Counted from the stretch's first letter, positions 26,091 through 35,006 are shown. The stretch: DNA of 57,365 bases from JADJOY01 sp046331705 [NCBI: bacterium] (GCA_046331705.1 JAXLQJ010000047.1:1-57365), one strand, 5' to 3'. The notes: generated by a model not told the origin, from the letters alone. Numbers and translations are program-made.

Positions 26091-26969
26091 TCAGAAGAGC
26101 GAATCGGCGTCGGAGAGCAGGCGCTTCGCCTTCTGCTTCGCGACGCGCGTTGCCAGAGATTGACCGGCGAGCACGTCATCCGGTGCCGCGATCACCTCAC
26201 CCAAGAGCGACTCGAAGAGCTCGCGGTCCTGGGTCTGAACGGCGTAGTACTGCGCGTAGAACACCTTCGTGAGCAAGAACTTGCCCGAGGTGAGCTCGAC
26301 GGCGCGGTCGAAGTTCTCCTTCGATCGCTTGGGATCGCCACCGAGCGCCTTCGGCCGCCCCGCGTGGTAGATGCCCATGAAGAGCCGCGGACCGGCGAAG
26401 TAGAACGTCTCGTCCAGCTCCACGGCCCGCGCCATCGCCGACTCGACCTTGGGCAAGGCCACCAACGCCTTGGCCGAGCCCTTCGCACTGTTGATCGCGC
26501 CCGCCCAGCAGTTGCCCAGCCAGAACAGCGGGGCGATCTCGTCGCGCTTCACCTTCCCGACCGCTGCGGTGAACGATGCGAGGTCGCCGTCGTCGGCAGC
26601 CTTCGCGAAGCCCGAGTGCTCACCATCGAGGGCCCGCAGGGCGTGCGCCCGCCCCTGTTCGAAGAGCACGCGCGCGCGATCCTTGTCCTCGTCCATCACG
26701 AAGATGAGCGCGTAGCTGCAATACGCTTGCGCCGTGAGGACCGCCATCTCCTCGTTGTCCGGATCGATCGAGGCCAATCCGTCGAGCAGCAGCAGGTTGG
26801 AGGGGACTCCGTCCTTGACCAGCTCGGGGTCGCGCTGATCGTTCACCCGCGTCAACAGATCGTTCATCGTCGGCGCCATCGCGCGCACGGCGAGCTGCTG
26901 CGTCGAGCAACCACATGCCCACACCAACAAGCTCGCGCTCACGAGCCAGCATCCGTTCCATCGCCTCAT
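26091..26969 (-). CDS. TRAP transporter TatT-family lipoprotein
   Basis: This 292-residue protein has a lipoprotein signal (WLVSASLLVWACGC) and helical TPR-like repeats. Its motifs include LAVRAMAPTMNDLLTRVNDQ, LTAQAYCSYALIFVMDEDKD, APLFWLGNCWAGAINSAKGS and FYFAGPRLFMGIYHAGRPKA, which match the TatT (TRAP-associated T) component family. TatT forms a periplasmic trimer that binds the DctP solute-binding protein. A GTG at 26975 is also in frame, but the Shine-Dalgarno GGAGGAG (26985-26979) is only three bases from it and nine from the ATG at 26969, so the ATG is preferred. It is first in the TRAP operon. Its usual partner DctP is absent from the window. Confidence 0.9.
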   Translation of the reverse strand: MRRWNGCWLVSASLLVWACGCSTQQLAVRAMAPTMNDLLTRVNDQRDPELVKDGVPSNLLLLDGLASIDPDNEEMAVLTAQAYCSYALIFVMDEDKDRARVLFEQGRAHALRALDGEHSGFAKAADDGDLASFTAAVGKVKRDEIAPLFWLGNCWAGAINSAKGSAKALVALPKVESAMARAVELDETFYFAGPRLFMGIYHAGRPKALGGDPKRSKENFDRAVELTSGKFLLTKVFYAQYYAVQTQDRELFESLLGEVIAAPDDVLAGQSLATRVAKQKAKRLLSDADSLF

Positions 26970-26978
26970 CGTCACTCG

Positions 26979-26985
26979 CTCCTCC
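26979..26985 (-). promoter_or_regulatory. Shine-Dalgarno that decides the TatT start
   Basis: GGAGGAG on the minus strand lies nine bases before ATG 26969 and only three bases before GTG 26975. Spacing favours the ATG. Confidence 0.6.
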
Positions 26986-27060
26986 GTCGTGCGCTCCGAC
27001 TGCGCGCGCCGCGGCGCACGACGTCGTGTGAATCATCGTGCTCGCAGGCCGAAACGAATC

Positions 27061-27090
27061 CTTGTACACATGCGCCTGGCGGCACGTCAA
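27061..27090 (-). promoter_or_regulatory. Promoter of the TRAP operon
   Basis: On the minus strand TTGACG (27090-27085, 5/6) and TACAAG (27066-27061, 4/6) are separated by 18 bases. The transcript would start near 27053, about 80 bases before the TatT gene. Confidence 0.5.
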
Positions 27091-27154
27091 CGATTTCCAC
27101 GCGCCCGGGCGCGCGGATCGCGCCGCGCGTGGCTGCCGTCCGGCGCGCGGCGCT

Positions 27155-28324
27155 TCAGGCGGGTCGGTGCACGCGCGGAATCGAGAACGCGAAGGTGGTT
27201 CCGCGTCCCTCCTCGCTCGCCAGCTCGAGCGATCCTCCGTGCAGCTCGACGAGCGTGCGGGCGATGGTCAGCCCGAGCCCAGCGCCGCGCCGTTTCACGC
27301 CCACTGGGGGCTTGCCCTGGGCGAAGCGCTCGAAGATGCGCTCGCGATCTTGCACGGGAATGCCGACGCCATCGTCGCGGACGGCAAACCGCACGGCGTC
27401 ACCCGACGAGGCAACCGAAACCCGCACCTCGCCTCCCCGCGGCGTGAACTTGAGCGCGTTGTCGACCAGATTCATCAACACCTGATGCAGCTTGTCCGCG
27501 TCGGCCCACAGCGGCTCCATCGGCGCGGCCTCGAGGTCGGCGGACAGCCGGATCTCGCGCTCCCTCGCCATGGGCTGGTAGTAGCTCACCACCATTCCGA
27601 CCAGCTGCAGTGGATCGAGGCACTCGGGCGTGAGCTCGGTCCTCCCCGACTCGATCCGCGCGAGATCGAGGACGTTGTCCACCATCCGGGAGAGCCGGTC
27701 GATGTTGAGCTGGCACGAGCGCAACAGCTGGACCTGCTCCTCCGTGAGCGGACCGACCATGCGCTCGAGCATCACGGCGAGATTCGTGTGCATGACCGTG
27801 AGCGGGCTGCGCAGCTCGTGACTCACCCGCGACACGAACTCGCTCTTGAGCTGATCGAGCTCGCGCAGTCGCTCCGTCGCCGTGCGCAGCTCGCGCGTCC
27901 GCTCCTCCACCAGGCGCTCCAGGTCGCGCTGGTGAACGCGGTGGTCGAGCACGAGCCGCCGGCGCTCGAGCGCGCGGCGCAACACCGCGAGCACCTCGGG
28001 ATCGGCCACCGGCTTCACGAGAAAGCCGTCGGCGCCCTTGCTCATGCACGTCACCGCGGTGTTGAGATCGCGCTGCCCGGTGAGCATCACCGCGGCGATG
28101 TCGGGATCGACGGCCTTGAGCCATGCGAGCAGCGTGACGCCGTCGGGTCCCGGCAACAGCACGTCCAAGATCGCCGCCGCCGGAGAGTCGGCGCGCGCGC
28201 GAGCCAGAGCCGTTGCCGCGTCCTCGGCTTCCACGGTGCGAAAGCCCTGTTGCGAGAGCAGCGACACCAGCTCACGCCGCTGCCCGGCATCGTCGTCCAC
28301 GACCAGGATCGTGTCGGTACCCAT
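27155..28324 (-). CDS. Receiver-histidine kinase hybrid (N-terminal receiver)
   Basis: This 389-residue cytoplasmic protein has an N-terminal receiver (residues 4-120) with acidic pocket Asp10-Asp12, phospho-acceptor Asp54 in AAAILDVLLPGPDG, Thr82 and Lys104. A coiled coil (125-160) follows. The HisKA domain has His169 in SRVSHELRSPLTVMHTN. The HATPase domain shows KLHQVLMNLVDNALKFTPRG (N box), VRDDGVGIPVQDRERIFERF (G1) and GAGLGLTIARTLVELHG (G2). There is no membrane segment or sensory domain, so it is probably driven by phosphotransfer to the receiver. No cognate response regulator is adjacent. It is divergent from infA, with a perfect inverted repeat in between. Target genes cannot be told. 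Confidence 0.92.
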   Translation of the reverse strand: MGTDTILVVDDDAGQRRELVSLLSQQGFRTVEAEDAATALARARADSPAAAILDVLLPGPDGVTLLAWLKAVDPDIAAVMLTGQRDLNTAVTCMSKGADGFLVKPVADPEVLAVLRRALERRRLVLDHRVHQRDLERLVEERTRELRTATERLRELDQLKSEFVSRVSHELRSPLTVMHTNLAVMLERMVGPLTEEQVQLLRSCQLNIDRLSRMVDNVLDLARIESGRTELTPECLDPLQLVGMVVSYYQPMAREREIRLSADLEAAPMEPLWADADKLHQVLMNLVDNALKFTPRGGEVRVSVASSGDAVRFAVRDDGVGIPVQDRERIFERFAQGKPPVGVKRRGAGLGLTIARTLVELHGGSLELASEEGRGTTFAFSIPRVHRPA

Positions 28325-28355
28325 CGAGCGGCGATGCTACCACCGTGAAATCCCT

Positions 28356-28374
28356 GATCCCATCACGTGGGATC
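28356..28374. promoter_or_regulatory. Perfect inverted repeat between kinase gene and infA
   Basis: GATCCCA, a TCACG spacer and TGGGATC form a perfect seven-base palindrome. It is 32 bases upstream of the kinase start and 22 bases upstream of the infA -35 box. It is placed like an operator for a dimeric regulator. Confidence 0.4.
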
Positions 28375-28396
28375 TGACGGCGACGCATGCCGATCC

Positions 28397-28426
28397 TTGA
28401 CAGCTTACGGGGCGCTGCGTCATAGT
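28397..28426 (+). promoter_or_regulatory. Promoter of infA
   Basis: A perfect -35 box TTGACA (28397-28402) is followed after 18 bases by CATAGT (28421-28426, 4/6). The predicted start near 28433 leaves a short leader of about 22 bases before ATG 28455. Confidence 0.55.
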
Positions 28427-28454
28427 CCCACGGCTGGCCTCGGATCGCGACCCC

Positions 28455-28676
28455 ATGGCAAAAACCGACCTCATTGACGCCGAAGGCACCATCGTCGAAT
28501 CGCTTCCCAACGCGATGTTCACGGTGGCGCTGGACAACGGCCACCGCGTGCTTGCGCACGTCTCTGGCAAGATGCGCAAGTACTACATCAAGATTCTCCC
28601 GGGCGACCGGGTCAAGATCCAGATCACGCCTTACGACCTGACGCGCGGTCGAATCGTCTATCGCGAACGCGGTTGA
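28455..28676 (+). CDS. infA: Translation initiation factor IF-1
   Basis: This 73-residue protein has exactly the usual IF-1 length and fold (one S1/OB domain). [20 protein letters not shown] is followed by [40 protein letters not shown] and [13 protein letters not shown], all highly conserved. IF-1 occupies the ribosomal A site in the 30S initiation complex. No clear Shine-Dalgarno precedes the ATG, which is common for infA. It is not in a ribosomal protein cluster here but stands alone between a kinase and a Rieske protein. Confidence 0.97.
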   Translation: MAKTDLIDAEGTIVESLPNAMFTVALDNGHRVLAHVSGKMRKYYIKILPGDRVKIQITPYDLTRGRIVYRERG

Positions 28677-28814
28677 TCCGTCCCCGTTCGGCTCGGAACG
28701 TGCGCCGCCAGACATCGCCGACGACCCGACACCGGGCACCGCGTGCCGTCGTCTCACGGTGCCCCCGAGCGGCGGCGTGCATCGGCCAACGACTCATGGC
28801 GCGCTGACGCACGC

Positions 28815-29123
28815 ATGGCGCGGCGGGTTCGGATCGCATCGCGCGCCGAGCTCGATTCCCGGAAATCCATTCAGCTCGAGGACGGCGATCTCACGATCGC
28901 GGCCTTCGCCGTGGCGGGCGAATACCATGCGCTCGAGGGACGCTGCCCACATCGCGGCGGACCGCTCGGCGAAGGCACCCTCAGTGGCACGACCGTGATC
29001 TGCCCGTGGCACCGCTGGCGTTTCGACGTCACCACGGGTCGCTGCACGAGCCATCCGCAGCGCGACGTTCGCCATCGGCCAGTGACGCTCCAGGCGGACG
29101 ACGTCTGGATCGAGATCGAGTGA
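28815..29123 (+). CDS. Rieske [2Fe-2S] ferredoxin-like protein
   Basis: This 102-residue single-domain protein has both cluster motifs: Cys44-x-His46 in GRCPHRGGPLGEGTL, and Cys63-x2-His66 in VICPWHRWRFDVTTG. This is the soluble NirD/Rieske-ferredoxin type used to pass electrons to oxygenases or other reductases. The start is the ATG MARRVRIASRAELDSRKS. An in-frame extension to 28743 is low-complexity. It ends 13 bases before the GTG of the next membrane protein gene, so they may be cotranscribed. No oxygenase partner is nearby, so its electron acceptor is unknown. Confidence 0.9.
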   Translation: MARRVRIASRAELDSRKSIQLEDGDLTIAAFAVAGEYHALEGRCPHRGGPLGEGTLSGTTVICPWHRWRFDVTTGRCTSHPQRDVRHRPVTLQADDVWIEIE

Positions 29124-29136
29124 GGTCGTTGCGGGC

Positions 29137-30816
29137 GTGAGCCAGCCCACGCCCCCGACCTCGCGAAGCAGGCCGACGCGCTGGCTCCTCGCGCTCGGCT
29201 TGGTCGGGCTCGGCTTCGCGGCGTATCTGCCGTGCCTGCGCATCCCGGCGTGGGAGACCGACACCTGGGTGATTCACTTGCTCGCCCAGCGTGCGTTGCG
29301 CGCCGGCTCGTGGCACGACGCCTTCCAGGTCGTCCGATTCATCATCGATAACCCCAAGGGCTGGAGTGATTTATTCATCCTTGCATCCTGGTTCGCGCTG
29401 TACGCGATCACCGGTCCGAGCCTCGTCGCCTTCCACGTCTTCGGCGTCGCGTGCCATTGCGCGACCGGCTGCCTGCTCTACGGATTCGCGCGCCGGCAGC
29501 ACGCGAGCGCGCGCACCGCAGCGTGGGCGGCGGCGTGGTTCCTCCTCGCGCCGCTCAACCAGGACGTGGTCGCCGTGGAAGCGCACTCGCAATACCCGAT
29601 GTTCGGCGTGCTGTTCCTGGGATCGCTCGCGCTCGCGGCGCGGTGGCGTGACGCGGGTTCGCGGCGCGCGCTCGCAGCGGCGCTCGTCCTCTACCTGCTC
29701 GCGCTCACCACCAAAGAGCTCGCCTTCGCGTTGCCGGCGATCCTGCTCTTCGAGGCGATGTCGACGGCACGCGCCGGCGATGGCGATCCCCATCGGCGAC
29801 GCCGGGCGTGGACGGTGCTCGTCGCGGCGAGTGCCCTCGCCCTGCCCTTCCTCGTCCGCCCCTTCTGGGTGGCGCTCGAAGCACCGCAGCGCGCGACCTC
29901 CCCGGCCGACGCAGCACTGCTGCGGGATCTCCTCGCCTATCTCCACCCGGCGGTGCTGACGCGGAAGCTCTTCACCGAGCTGGGGTGCTGGGCCGTGGTC
30001 CCCTTCGCAGCCGAGGGCCCCGCTCGCGCCGCGTTCCCGTGGAACCTCGCGCTCAGCGTCGGCACCTTCGCGATCGCGCTCGCGGGCCGCCTTCGCGAGC
30101 GAGCACGTCCCGCGGGACGCGTCGCGTGCGCGGCGCTGATCCTGGTGCTCGGGTACCTACCGGTCGGCTTTCAGCTCGACGCGCGCTCCTTCGAGAAGAC
30201 GGGCGAGCTCTACCTCGCGACGATGGGGGCAGCGCTCTTGTGGGGTGAGCTCCTCGGCGGAACCACGGAGCGGGCGCCGCGGATTCGCTCGATCCTGGGA
30301 GGCGCCCTCGCGATCGCCATGTTCGTTCACCTTCAGCTCCTGCACCAGGTCATGGCCGCTCACGGCAGGCGCGTCGAGGCAGCGGAACGCTCGCTCGAGA
30401 TCACGCTCGACACTGCGAGCGCGGACCAGCCGATCGTTCTCGTGGGCGAGGAGATGCTCGATCGCGGAGCGGTCGACGCGGTGCTGCTCGCGCTCGCCCA
30501 TCGCCGCGGCGCGCTGACACACGAGCTGAGCTGGATCGGGGGCACCCAGACGCTCGACTCCGTGGCGAGCTGCCCGGCGGGCGTCACACGCATCGACCGC
30601 ACGACGAGCCGCTTCCTGCGCTGGAACGATCGGACGGCGACCTTCGACGTGCTCGCCAGCGACGCGGACGTGCTGCGCGCGCTCGAATGGCGCAACCCCG
30701 ATCCCGAGCGGATCTGGATACGCGCGATCTGCATCGACGGCCTCGTACCGCCGCGGCTCGCAGCGGCGGAGCTGCTGACCGACCTGAGGCCCGAGAGCAT
30801 CCTGCCGCGCTTGTGA
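29137..30816 (+). CDS. Polytopic membrane protein, GT39/TMTC-like
   Basis: This 559-residue protein starts at a GTG after a short Ser/Thr/Pro-rich head. It has about ten membrane helices up to residue 410, then a 150-residue soluble C-terminal domain. Loop 1 has PAWETDTWVIHLLAQRALRA with acidic residues. The segment FLLAPLNQDVVAVEAHSQYP near residues 135-155 is similar in position to the H-P-x-x-T-E-x-V motif of TMTC proteins. The soluble domain (PIVLVGEEMLDRGAVDAVLL) is not recognised. It may be an envelope glycosyltransferase, but the motif match is loose. It converges on the beta-propeller lipoprotein gene. Confidence 0.8.
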   Translation: MSQPTPPTSRSRPTRWLLALGLVGLGFAAYLPCLRIPAWETDTWVIHLLAQRALRAGSWHDAFQVVRFIIDNPKGWSDLFILASWFALYAITGPSLVAFHVFGVACHCATGCLLYGFARRQHASARTAAWAAAWFLLAPLNQDVVAVEAHSQYPMFGVLFLGSLALAARWRDAGSRRALAAALVLYLLALTTKELAFALPAILLFEAMSTARAGDGDPHRRRRAWTVLVAASALALPFLVRPFWVALEAPQRATSPADAALLRDLLAYLHPAVLTRKLFTELGCWAVVPFAAEGPARAAFPWNLALSVGTFAIALAGRLRERARPAGRVACAALILVLGYLPVGFQLDARSFEKTGELYLATMGAALLWGELLGGTTERAPRIRSILGGALAIAMFVHLQLLHQVMAAHGRRVEAAERSLEITLDTASADQPIVLVGEEMLDRGAVDAVLLALAHRRGALTHELSWIGGTQTLDSVASCPAGVTRIDRTTSRFLRWNDRTATFDVLASDADVLRALEWRNPDPERIWIRAICIDGLVPPRLAAAELLTDLRPESILPRL

Positions 30817-30880
30817 GCGTGGGCGCGCGGCGCCGCGCCGCTCCCGGCCGCCGGGCCGGAAACGCGACCGACGACCTCGC

Positions 30881-32209
30881 TCAACGCCGGCTGCGCGCCA
30901 GCGCGATCCCGCTGCGCGCATCGCGAACCAGCACACCGAGCGGAACCGTCACCGGGCTCGGCGGCAGCTCGAGCGCGAGCGGGACGAAGAACGAGTTGGC
31001 CTGCGTGTAGACCATGACGAATCGATCCGGCCCATCCGCGATCACCGCGGCATCCCCCTCGTCGATCACGGTCTCGAGGGCGGGGATGCGCGGGTTCCCG
31101 GCGTCGTCCACTCCCAGCACCGCTCGCAGCAAGCCGAGGATCACGTCGGGCAGCGCCGCGGCAAGCTGCGGCGGAAACGGCACGTCGCCGAGCTCGAGGG
31201 GGGTGCGCTCGGCCACGACCGGGTTGATCGATGGATCGGCACGAACGAACGTGAGCCCGTCCGTGCTCGCGGCGAATCCGATCGAGCGATTTCGGGTACC
31301 GGGTGTCGCGTCGCTCGCTGCGCGGCTGGTGAGCGGGTTGGCCGCGACAGGCACGAAGCCGCTGTAGTAGAGCCCGAATCGGCGTTGCCCCAGCTCGTCG
31401 TGGATCCACAATCCCGGCGCACCGACGCGGCCCGGAGCGAGCCCCTCGGTGGAGCCGCCCTCCCACGCGAGCTCGGGCGCGAGCACCGGCCCGACGGCCT
31501 CCGCTGCCGACGCACCCGTCGGATGCGCCGCGTCGGCCTTCCGCCAGCTCACGCCATCGGCCGAGCGCGCGAACCCGATCCCCGCGGCGTCGCCTCCCTC
31601 GTACCAGAGCCACCACTCGTCGCCGACACGGGTCACACACGGCGAGGCCACGCGTCCTTGCTCCCAAGGCTGGTCGGGGACGAGCACGGGAGGGCCGTGC
31701 TTCGACCACTGCACGCCGTCGTCGCTCACGGCGAATCCGATGCCCGCGCCGTCACCACCCTGATACCAAAGCCGAATGCGATCCGAGCCCGCAGCGGCCT
31801 CCGGCACCACCACGCTCGCCCCGTCCACCCGCCCGCGTTCCCAATCCAATGTCGCCGCGAGGACACGGCCGCCGGGGCCCGCGTGGTAGAGGTCTTCCGG
31901 CGTGCTCGCCTCCGTGCGCCAGATGCCCTGCGAACGGGCATCGCCAGCACGCGAGTAGTAGAGGACCACGCCCGATCCCTGGCGAACCAACGTGGGCTCG
32001 GAAAGCACGTCCGCGGCGCTCGCGCCCTCGATCACCCAGGGCTGCACCAAGTTGGTCGAATCGCCGTCGAGGTCGACCTTGTCCCACGGCGCCACGCCGG
32101 CCGACGGCAGCTGATCGTCGCCGCGTGACTCGTTGCCGGCGTCGGCGAGCGTCCCGCAGCCGCAGCCCAACATCGCGACCAGCAGCGCGACGAGCGCGCG
32201 AGGCTTCAT
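30881..32209 (-). CDS. Lipoprotein with five-bladed beta-propeller (GH43/GH32-like) repeats
   Basis: This 442-residue protein starts with a lipoprotein signal (MKPRALVALLVAMLGCGC). It then shows repeated blades: VVLYYSRAGDARSQGIWRTE, IRLWYQGGDGAGIGFAVSDD, WWLWYEGGDAAGIGFARSAD, FGLYYSGFVPVAANP and FVMVYTQANSFFVPLALEL. The pattern L-W-Y-x-G...G-I-G-x-A-x-S-x-D-G is typical of the beta-propeller of GH43/GH32/GH62-like proteins. I see no clear catalytic acid triad, so sugar binding rather than hydrolysis is possible. The ATG overlaps the stop of the FadL-like gene by one base (TGATG). It is therefore coupled to an outer-membrane channel, suggesting a surface or periplasmic partner. Confidence 0.85.
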   Translation of the reverse strand: MKPRALVALLVAMLGCGCGTLADAGNESRGDDQLPSAGVAPWDKVDLDGDSTNLVQPWVIEGASAADVLSEPTLVRQGSGVVLYYSRAGDARSQGIWRTEASTPEDLYHAGPGGRVLAATLDWERGRVDGASVVVPEAAAGSDRIRLWYQGGDGAGIGFAVSDDGVQWSKHGPPVLVPDQPWEQGRVASPCVTRVGDEWWLWYEGGDAAGIGFARSADGVSWRKADAAHPTGASAAEAVGPVLAPELAWEGGSTEGLAPGRVGAPGLWIHDELGQRRFGLYYSGFVPVAANPLTSRAASDATPGTRNRSIGFAASTDGLTFVRADPSINPVVAERTPLELGDVPFPPQLAAALPDVILGLLRAVLGVDDAGNPRIPALETVIDEGDAAVIADGPDRFVMVYTQANSFFVPLALELPPSPVTVPLGVLVRDARSGIALARSRR

Positions 32210-33540
32210 CAGTACACCACGCTCGCGGTGATCGCGACGCCCAGCACATCGCCACCCGATCGATAGCTGCCCACGGGATCGGCCGGATCGCTCTTGCGCG
32301 TGGTGCGATCGGCGAGCAGCTGCGCCTGACCCGCCACGTCGATCCGGGGCGGCGCTCGCAACACGTCCTCGAGCGTGTGGACCTCGAATCCCAGCCCGAG
32401 GCTCAGACCGTGGACGGGGTTGTCGACCAGGTTCGTGTTGCCGCGCTGATTCGGCGCTGGGCTCGGCCGGTAGAAGTAGCCGGCGCGCCCCTCGACGTCG
32501 ACGAGGTTCGACTCGATCGCCTTCCAGCCGAGCCCGAACGCCGGCTCCAAGGTGTCGTGAAAGTTGGGGTCGGGAACGGGAAACTCGGGAAGCGTGGGCA
32601 ACAGATCGGCGAGCCCGCCGGTGAGCACCGTCTTGGTGCTGGGAATCGGCGCGATGTAGGACGACCAGCCCCGCCACGTGAGCTGAGCCGTGAGCAGCAG
32701 CGGCGCGATCGGCCGCCACGCCGCCGCCACGGCCGCCTGCTGGGGCTGGAAATGCGTGACCGTGAGCGCGCTCACGTCGAGCACGCTCGCCTCGATGATC
32801 GGGATCGGGTTGGGCGGGATCACCAGCGGCTCGAAGTGGATCGTGACCGGCGTATCGAGCTCGATCGAGATCTCGCCGCGATACGCGAGCCCCACGTCCA
32901 GGCCCGCCAGGGGATGCAACATCACGCCCGCGATCGGCGCCGCCACCGCGAGCTGTGCCGCCTCTAGCGAGCCCTCACTCACTCCCTGGCCCTCCTGACG
33001 GATCACGAAGTCCACGCCACCCGAGTTGTCGCCGATCAAGTTCGCGCCCACGCCCACGTCGAGCCAATCGGTGATGCGCGCCGCCACCGGCAGCAGCGCC
33101 ACCAGTCGCTGGCTCGCGTTCGAGTAGAGCGCGAACTGCACCCGCTCGCGGGACTGCACCAGGAAGCGCACGACCCGCTCGTCGGGCACGTGGAACGCGC
33201 CGCCGAACGCGATGCGCGCGCCCGCCACCGTTCCCGGCAGCACGAACCCGAACTCGAGGCCCTCGGTGGTCTCGACGCCGACGTCGCGGCCATCGATCTC
33301 GAGGGACGGATCGGCGCGCATCCAGCCCATCTCGCCGATGATCCCCGGCGCGGCGGCCATCGCCGCCGGGTTGTACCAGGCCGCGCTCGCGCCGTCCGCG
33401 ATGGCCGTTCCCGCGCCACCCATGGCCCGCACGCGAGCGCCAAAGCCGAAGAGGTCGAACGGGTTGGCGCGCGCCGCGGACGGCGCGCACGCCGCGAGCA
33501 GGCTCGCCAGCGCCAACCGGGCAGCGGCACGAACGCTCAT
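32209..33540 (-). CDS. FadL/TodX-type outer-membrane protein (copy 2)
   Basis: This 443-residue protein has a signal peptide (AARLALASLLAACAPSAARA). The conserved N-terminal FadL block follows: NPFDLFGFGARVRAMGGAGT, ADGASAAWYNPAAMA. The rest alternates amphipathic strands, for example GWKAIESNLVDVEGRAGYFY and GNTNLVDNPVHGLSLGLGFE. FadL barrels pass hydrophobic compounds through the outer membrane by lateral diffusion. Its ATG overlaps the stop of the upstream FadL-like gene (ATGA), and its own stop overlaps the ATG of the propeller lipoprotein (TGATG). It shares with the upstream copy the NTNL(V/L)DN and late-strand pattern, so a tandem duplication is likely. Confidence 0.88.
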   Translation of the reverse strand: MSVRAAARLALASLLAACAPSAARANPFDLFGFGARVRAMGGAGTAIADGASAAWYNPAAMAAAPGIIGEMGWMRADPSLEIDGRDVGVETTEGLEFGFVLPGTVAGARIAFGGAFHVPDERVVRFLVQSRERVQFALYSNASQRLVALLPVAARITDWLDVGVGANLIGDNSGGVDFVIRQEGQGVSEGSLEAAQLAVAAPIAGVMLHPLAGLDVGLAYRGEISIELDTPVTIHFEPLVIPPNPIPIIEASVLDVSALTVTHFQPQQAAVAAAWRPIAPLLLTAQLTWRGWSSYIAPIPSTKTVLTGGLADLLPTLPEFPVPDPNFHDTLEPAFGLGWKAIESNLVDVEGRAGYFYRPSPAPNQRGNTNLVDNPVHGLSLGLGFEVHTLEDVLRAPPRIDVAGQAQLLADRTTRKSDPADPVGSYRSGGDVLGVAITASVVY

Positions 33541-34898
33541 CGACTCAGCATCTCGAGCTCGATCGAGAGGGCGAGGCCGGCGTGATAGAGCGCGCCATCG
33601 CCCCGGACCTCCGGATAGCCAGCGTTGTCGGCGGGAACCTCGGGGGATTTCACGTGAGTCCGCGACGGAAGGACTTGTGCCTGGAAATAGCCGTCGACAC
33701 GCAGCGGCCGCGGCAAGAGCTGCCCGAAGAGCTCGTGGAGTCGCAGGCCGATTCCCGCGCTCACGATGTGCCGGTCGTTGTCGAGCAGGTTCGTCTCGCC
33801 CGTCTGCTCGGGCGCGGGAGTCGGCTCGAACGCGTAGCCGGCACGCAACGCCACGTCGAGCGTCTCGCCACGCGCGAGCCACACCTCGGCGCCCAGCCGC
33901 CCGCTGAACGTGTCGCGAAACCCTGGGTCGCGCACCAACGAGTCGGTGAAGACGATCGGTAGCACGGGGATCGTCAGGTCGAGGTCGATTCGCAGCGACG
34001 GATCGGGAAACTGGGACCAACGATTCCAGAGCACCTCACCCGCGAACGTCACGCCGGCGGAGGGGGACCAGGCGACGCCCACCTCGAGCTGCTGCGGCGT
34101 GTAGAGCGCACTCGCGCTGAAGTCCACGACCAGCGGCAATCCGCCGAGGAACGCGTTGACGGGAATGCGGTAAGGCACGTCGAAGGAATCGCGAAACACC
34201 ACCCCGGCCCGCCACCCCGCGAGCGCGCCGGCGAGAGCCTGGCCGTCGAGCTGGATGCCGACCAGCGGGCTCAGGATGGTCTTGAGCTCTTGATCGACAT
34301 CGAACGTGGCGTCGCCCCGGGCGCCCAGCCCCAGCTCCAACGCACCGACGGTGTTGTCGAAGAGCAGGAACCCGGCGCCGATCTCCACGCCCGGCCAGGG
34401 CTCGAACGCAAGCGCGGGCAGCAGGTGAAGCAAGCGCGCGGTGTTCTGATGAAGGATGAACTGCGGAACCGTGGGGAACGGCACCGTCTGATCGAGCAGC
34501 ACGTCGCCCGACATCTGGATCGAGATCCCGAACGCGGCGCGAATCCCGATCACGCGCTGGAGCGGGATCGGAAACGTGGTGCCGAAGGTCAGGCTCGAGA
34601 CGCTGGGTAGATCCGCGGTGTCGCCGTCGATGCGCAGATCGTAGACGAGGGCGTCGTAGCCCAGCGTGACGTTCGGCTGGGTCGGCGACACGATCCCCGC
34701 GGGGTTGAGGTACGCCGCGGACGGCTCGTCCGCGAGCGCGGCGCTCGCGCCACCCATCCCGATGGATCTTCCGCCGAGGCCGTAGGTGAACCACGCGTGC
34801 GCTCCCGCGGCGCCCGGCACGGCGAGCACGGCGAGCCCGACGAGCGCGATCCCGATCAGGGGTGCGAGCGTCCCGCGGGCGCGTTTGGGGCTCGCCAC
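33537..34898 (-). CDS. FadL/TodX-type outer-membrane protein (copy 1)
   Basis: This 453-residue protein starts at GTG 34898, giving VASPKRARGTLAPLIGIALV with a normal signal peptide ending at AGA-HA. The frame is open to GTG 34991, but the extra 31 residues are Arg-rich and would make an unusually long signal peptide. FadL-type features are TYGLGGRSIGMGGASAALAD, EPSAAYLNPAGIVSPTQP and the C-terminal strands with GETNLLDNDRHIVSAGIGLR. Neither start has a clear Shine-Dalgarno. It is the first gene of a coupled set of three that ends with the propeller lipoprotein. Confidence 0.85.
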   Translation of the reverse strand: MASPKRARGTLAPLIGIALVGLAVLAVPGAAGAHAWFTYGLGGRSIGMGGASAALADEPSAAYLNPAGIVSPTQPNVTLGYDALVYDLRIDGDTADLPSVSSLTFGTTFPIPLQRVIGIRAAFGISIQMSGDVLLDQTVPFPTVPQFILHQNTARLLHLLPALAFEPWPGVEIGAGFLLFDNTVGALELGLGARGDATFDVDQELKTILSPLVGIQLDGQALAGALAGWRAGVVFRDSFDVPYRIPVNAFLGGLPLVVDFSASALYTPQQLEVGVAWSPSAGVTFAGEVLWNRWSQFPDPSLRIDLDLTIPVLPIVFTDSLVRDPGFRDTFSGRLGAEVWLARGETLDVALRAGYAFEPTPAPEQTGETNLLDNDRHIVSAGIGLRLHELFGQLLPRPLRVDGYFQAQVLPSRTHVKSPEVPADNAGYPEVRGDGALYHAGLALSIELEMLSR

Positions 34899-35006
34899 GA
34901 ACCGGGGGAGCCGATCGCGATCGCGAGCACACCCGCGCCACGAAGGTCGGAGAGCAAACAGGCCGCGCCTCGCTCGTCGCCGGCCGATCACGCAAGCAGG
35001 GCGCGC

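Noticed and set aside
30843-30855. A hairpin between the membrane protein and propeller genes
   Set aside because: The stem is only five bases and there is no T-run.
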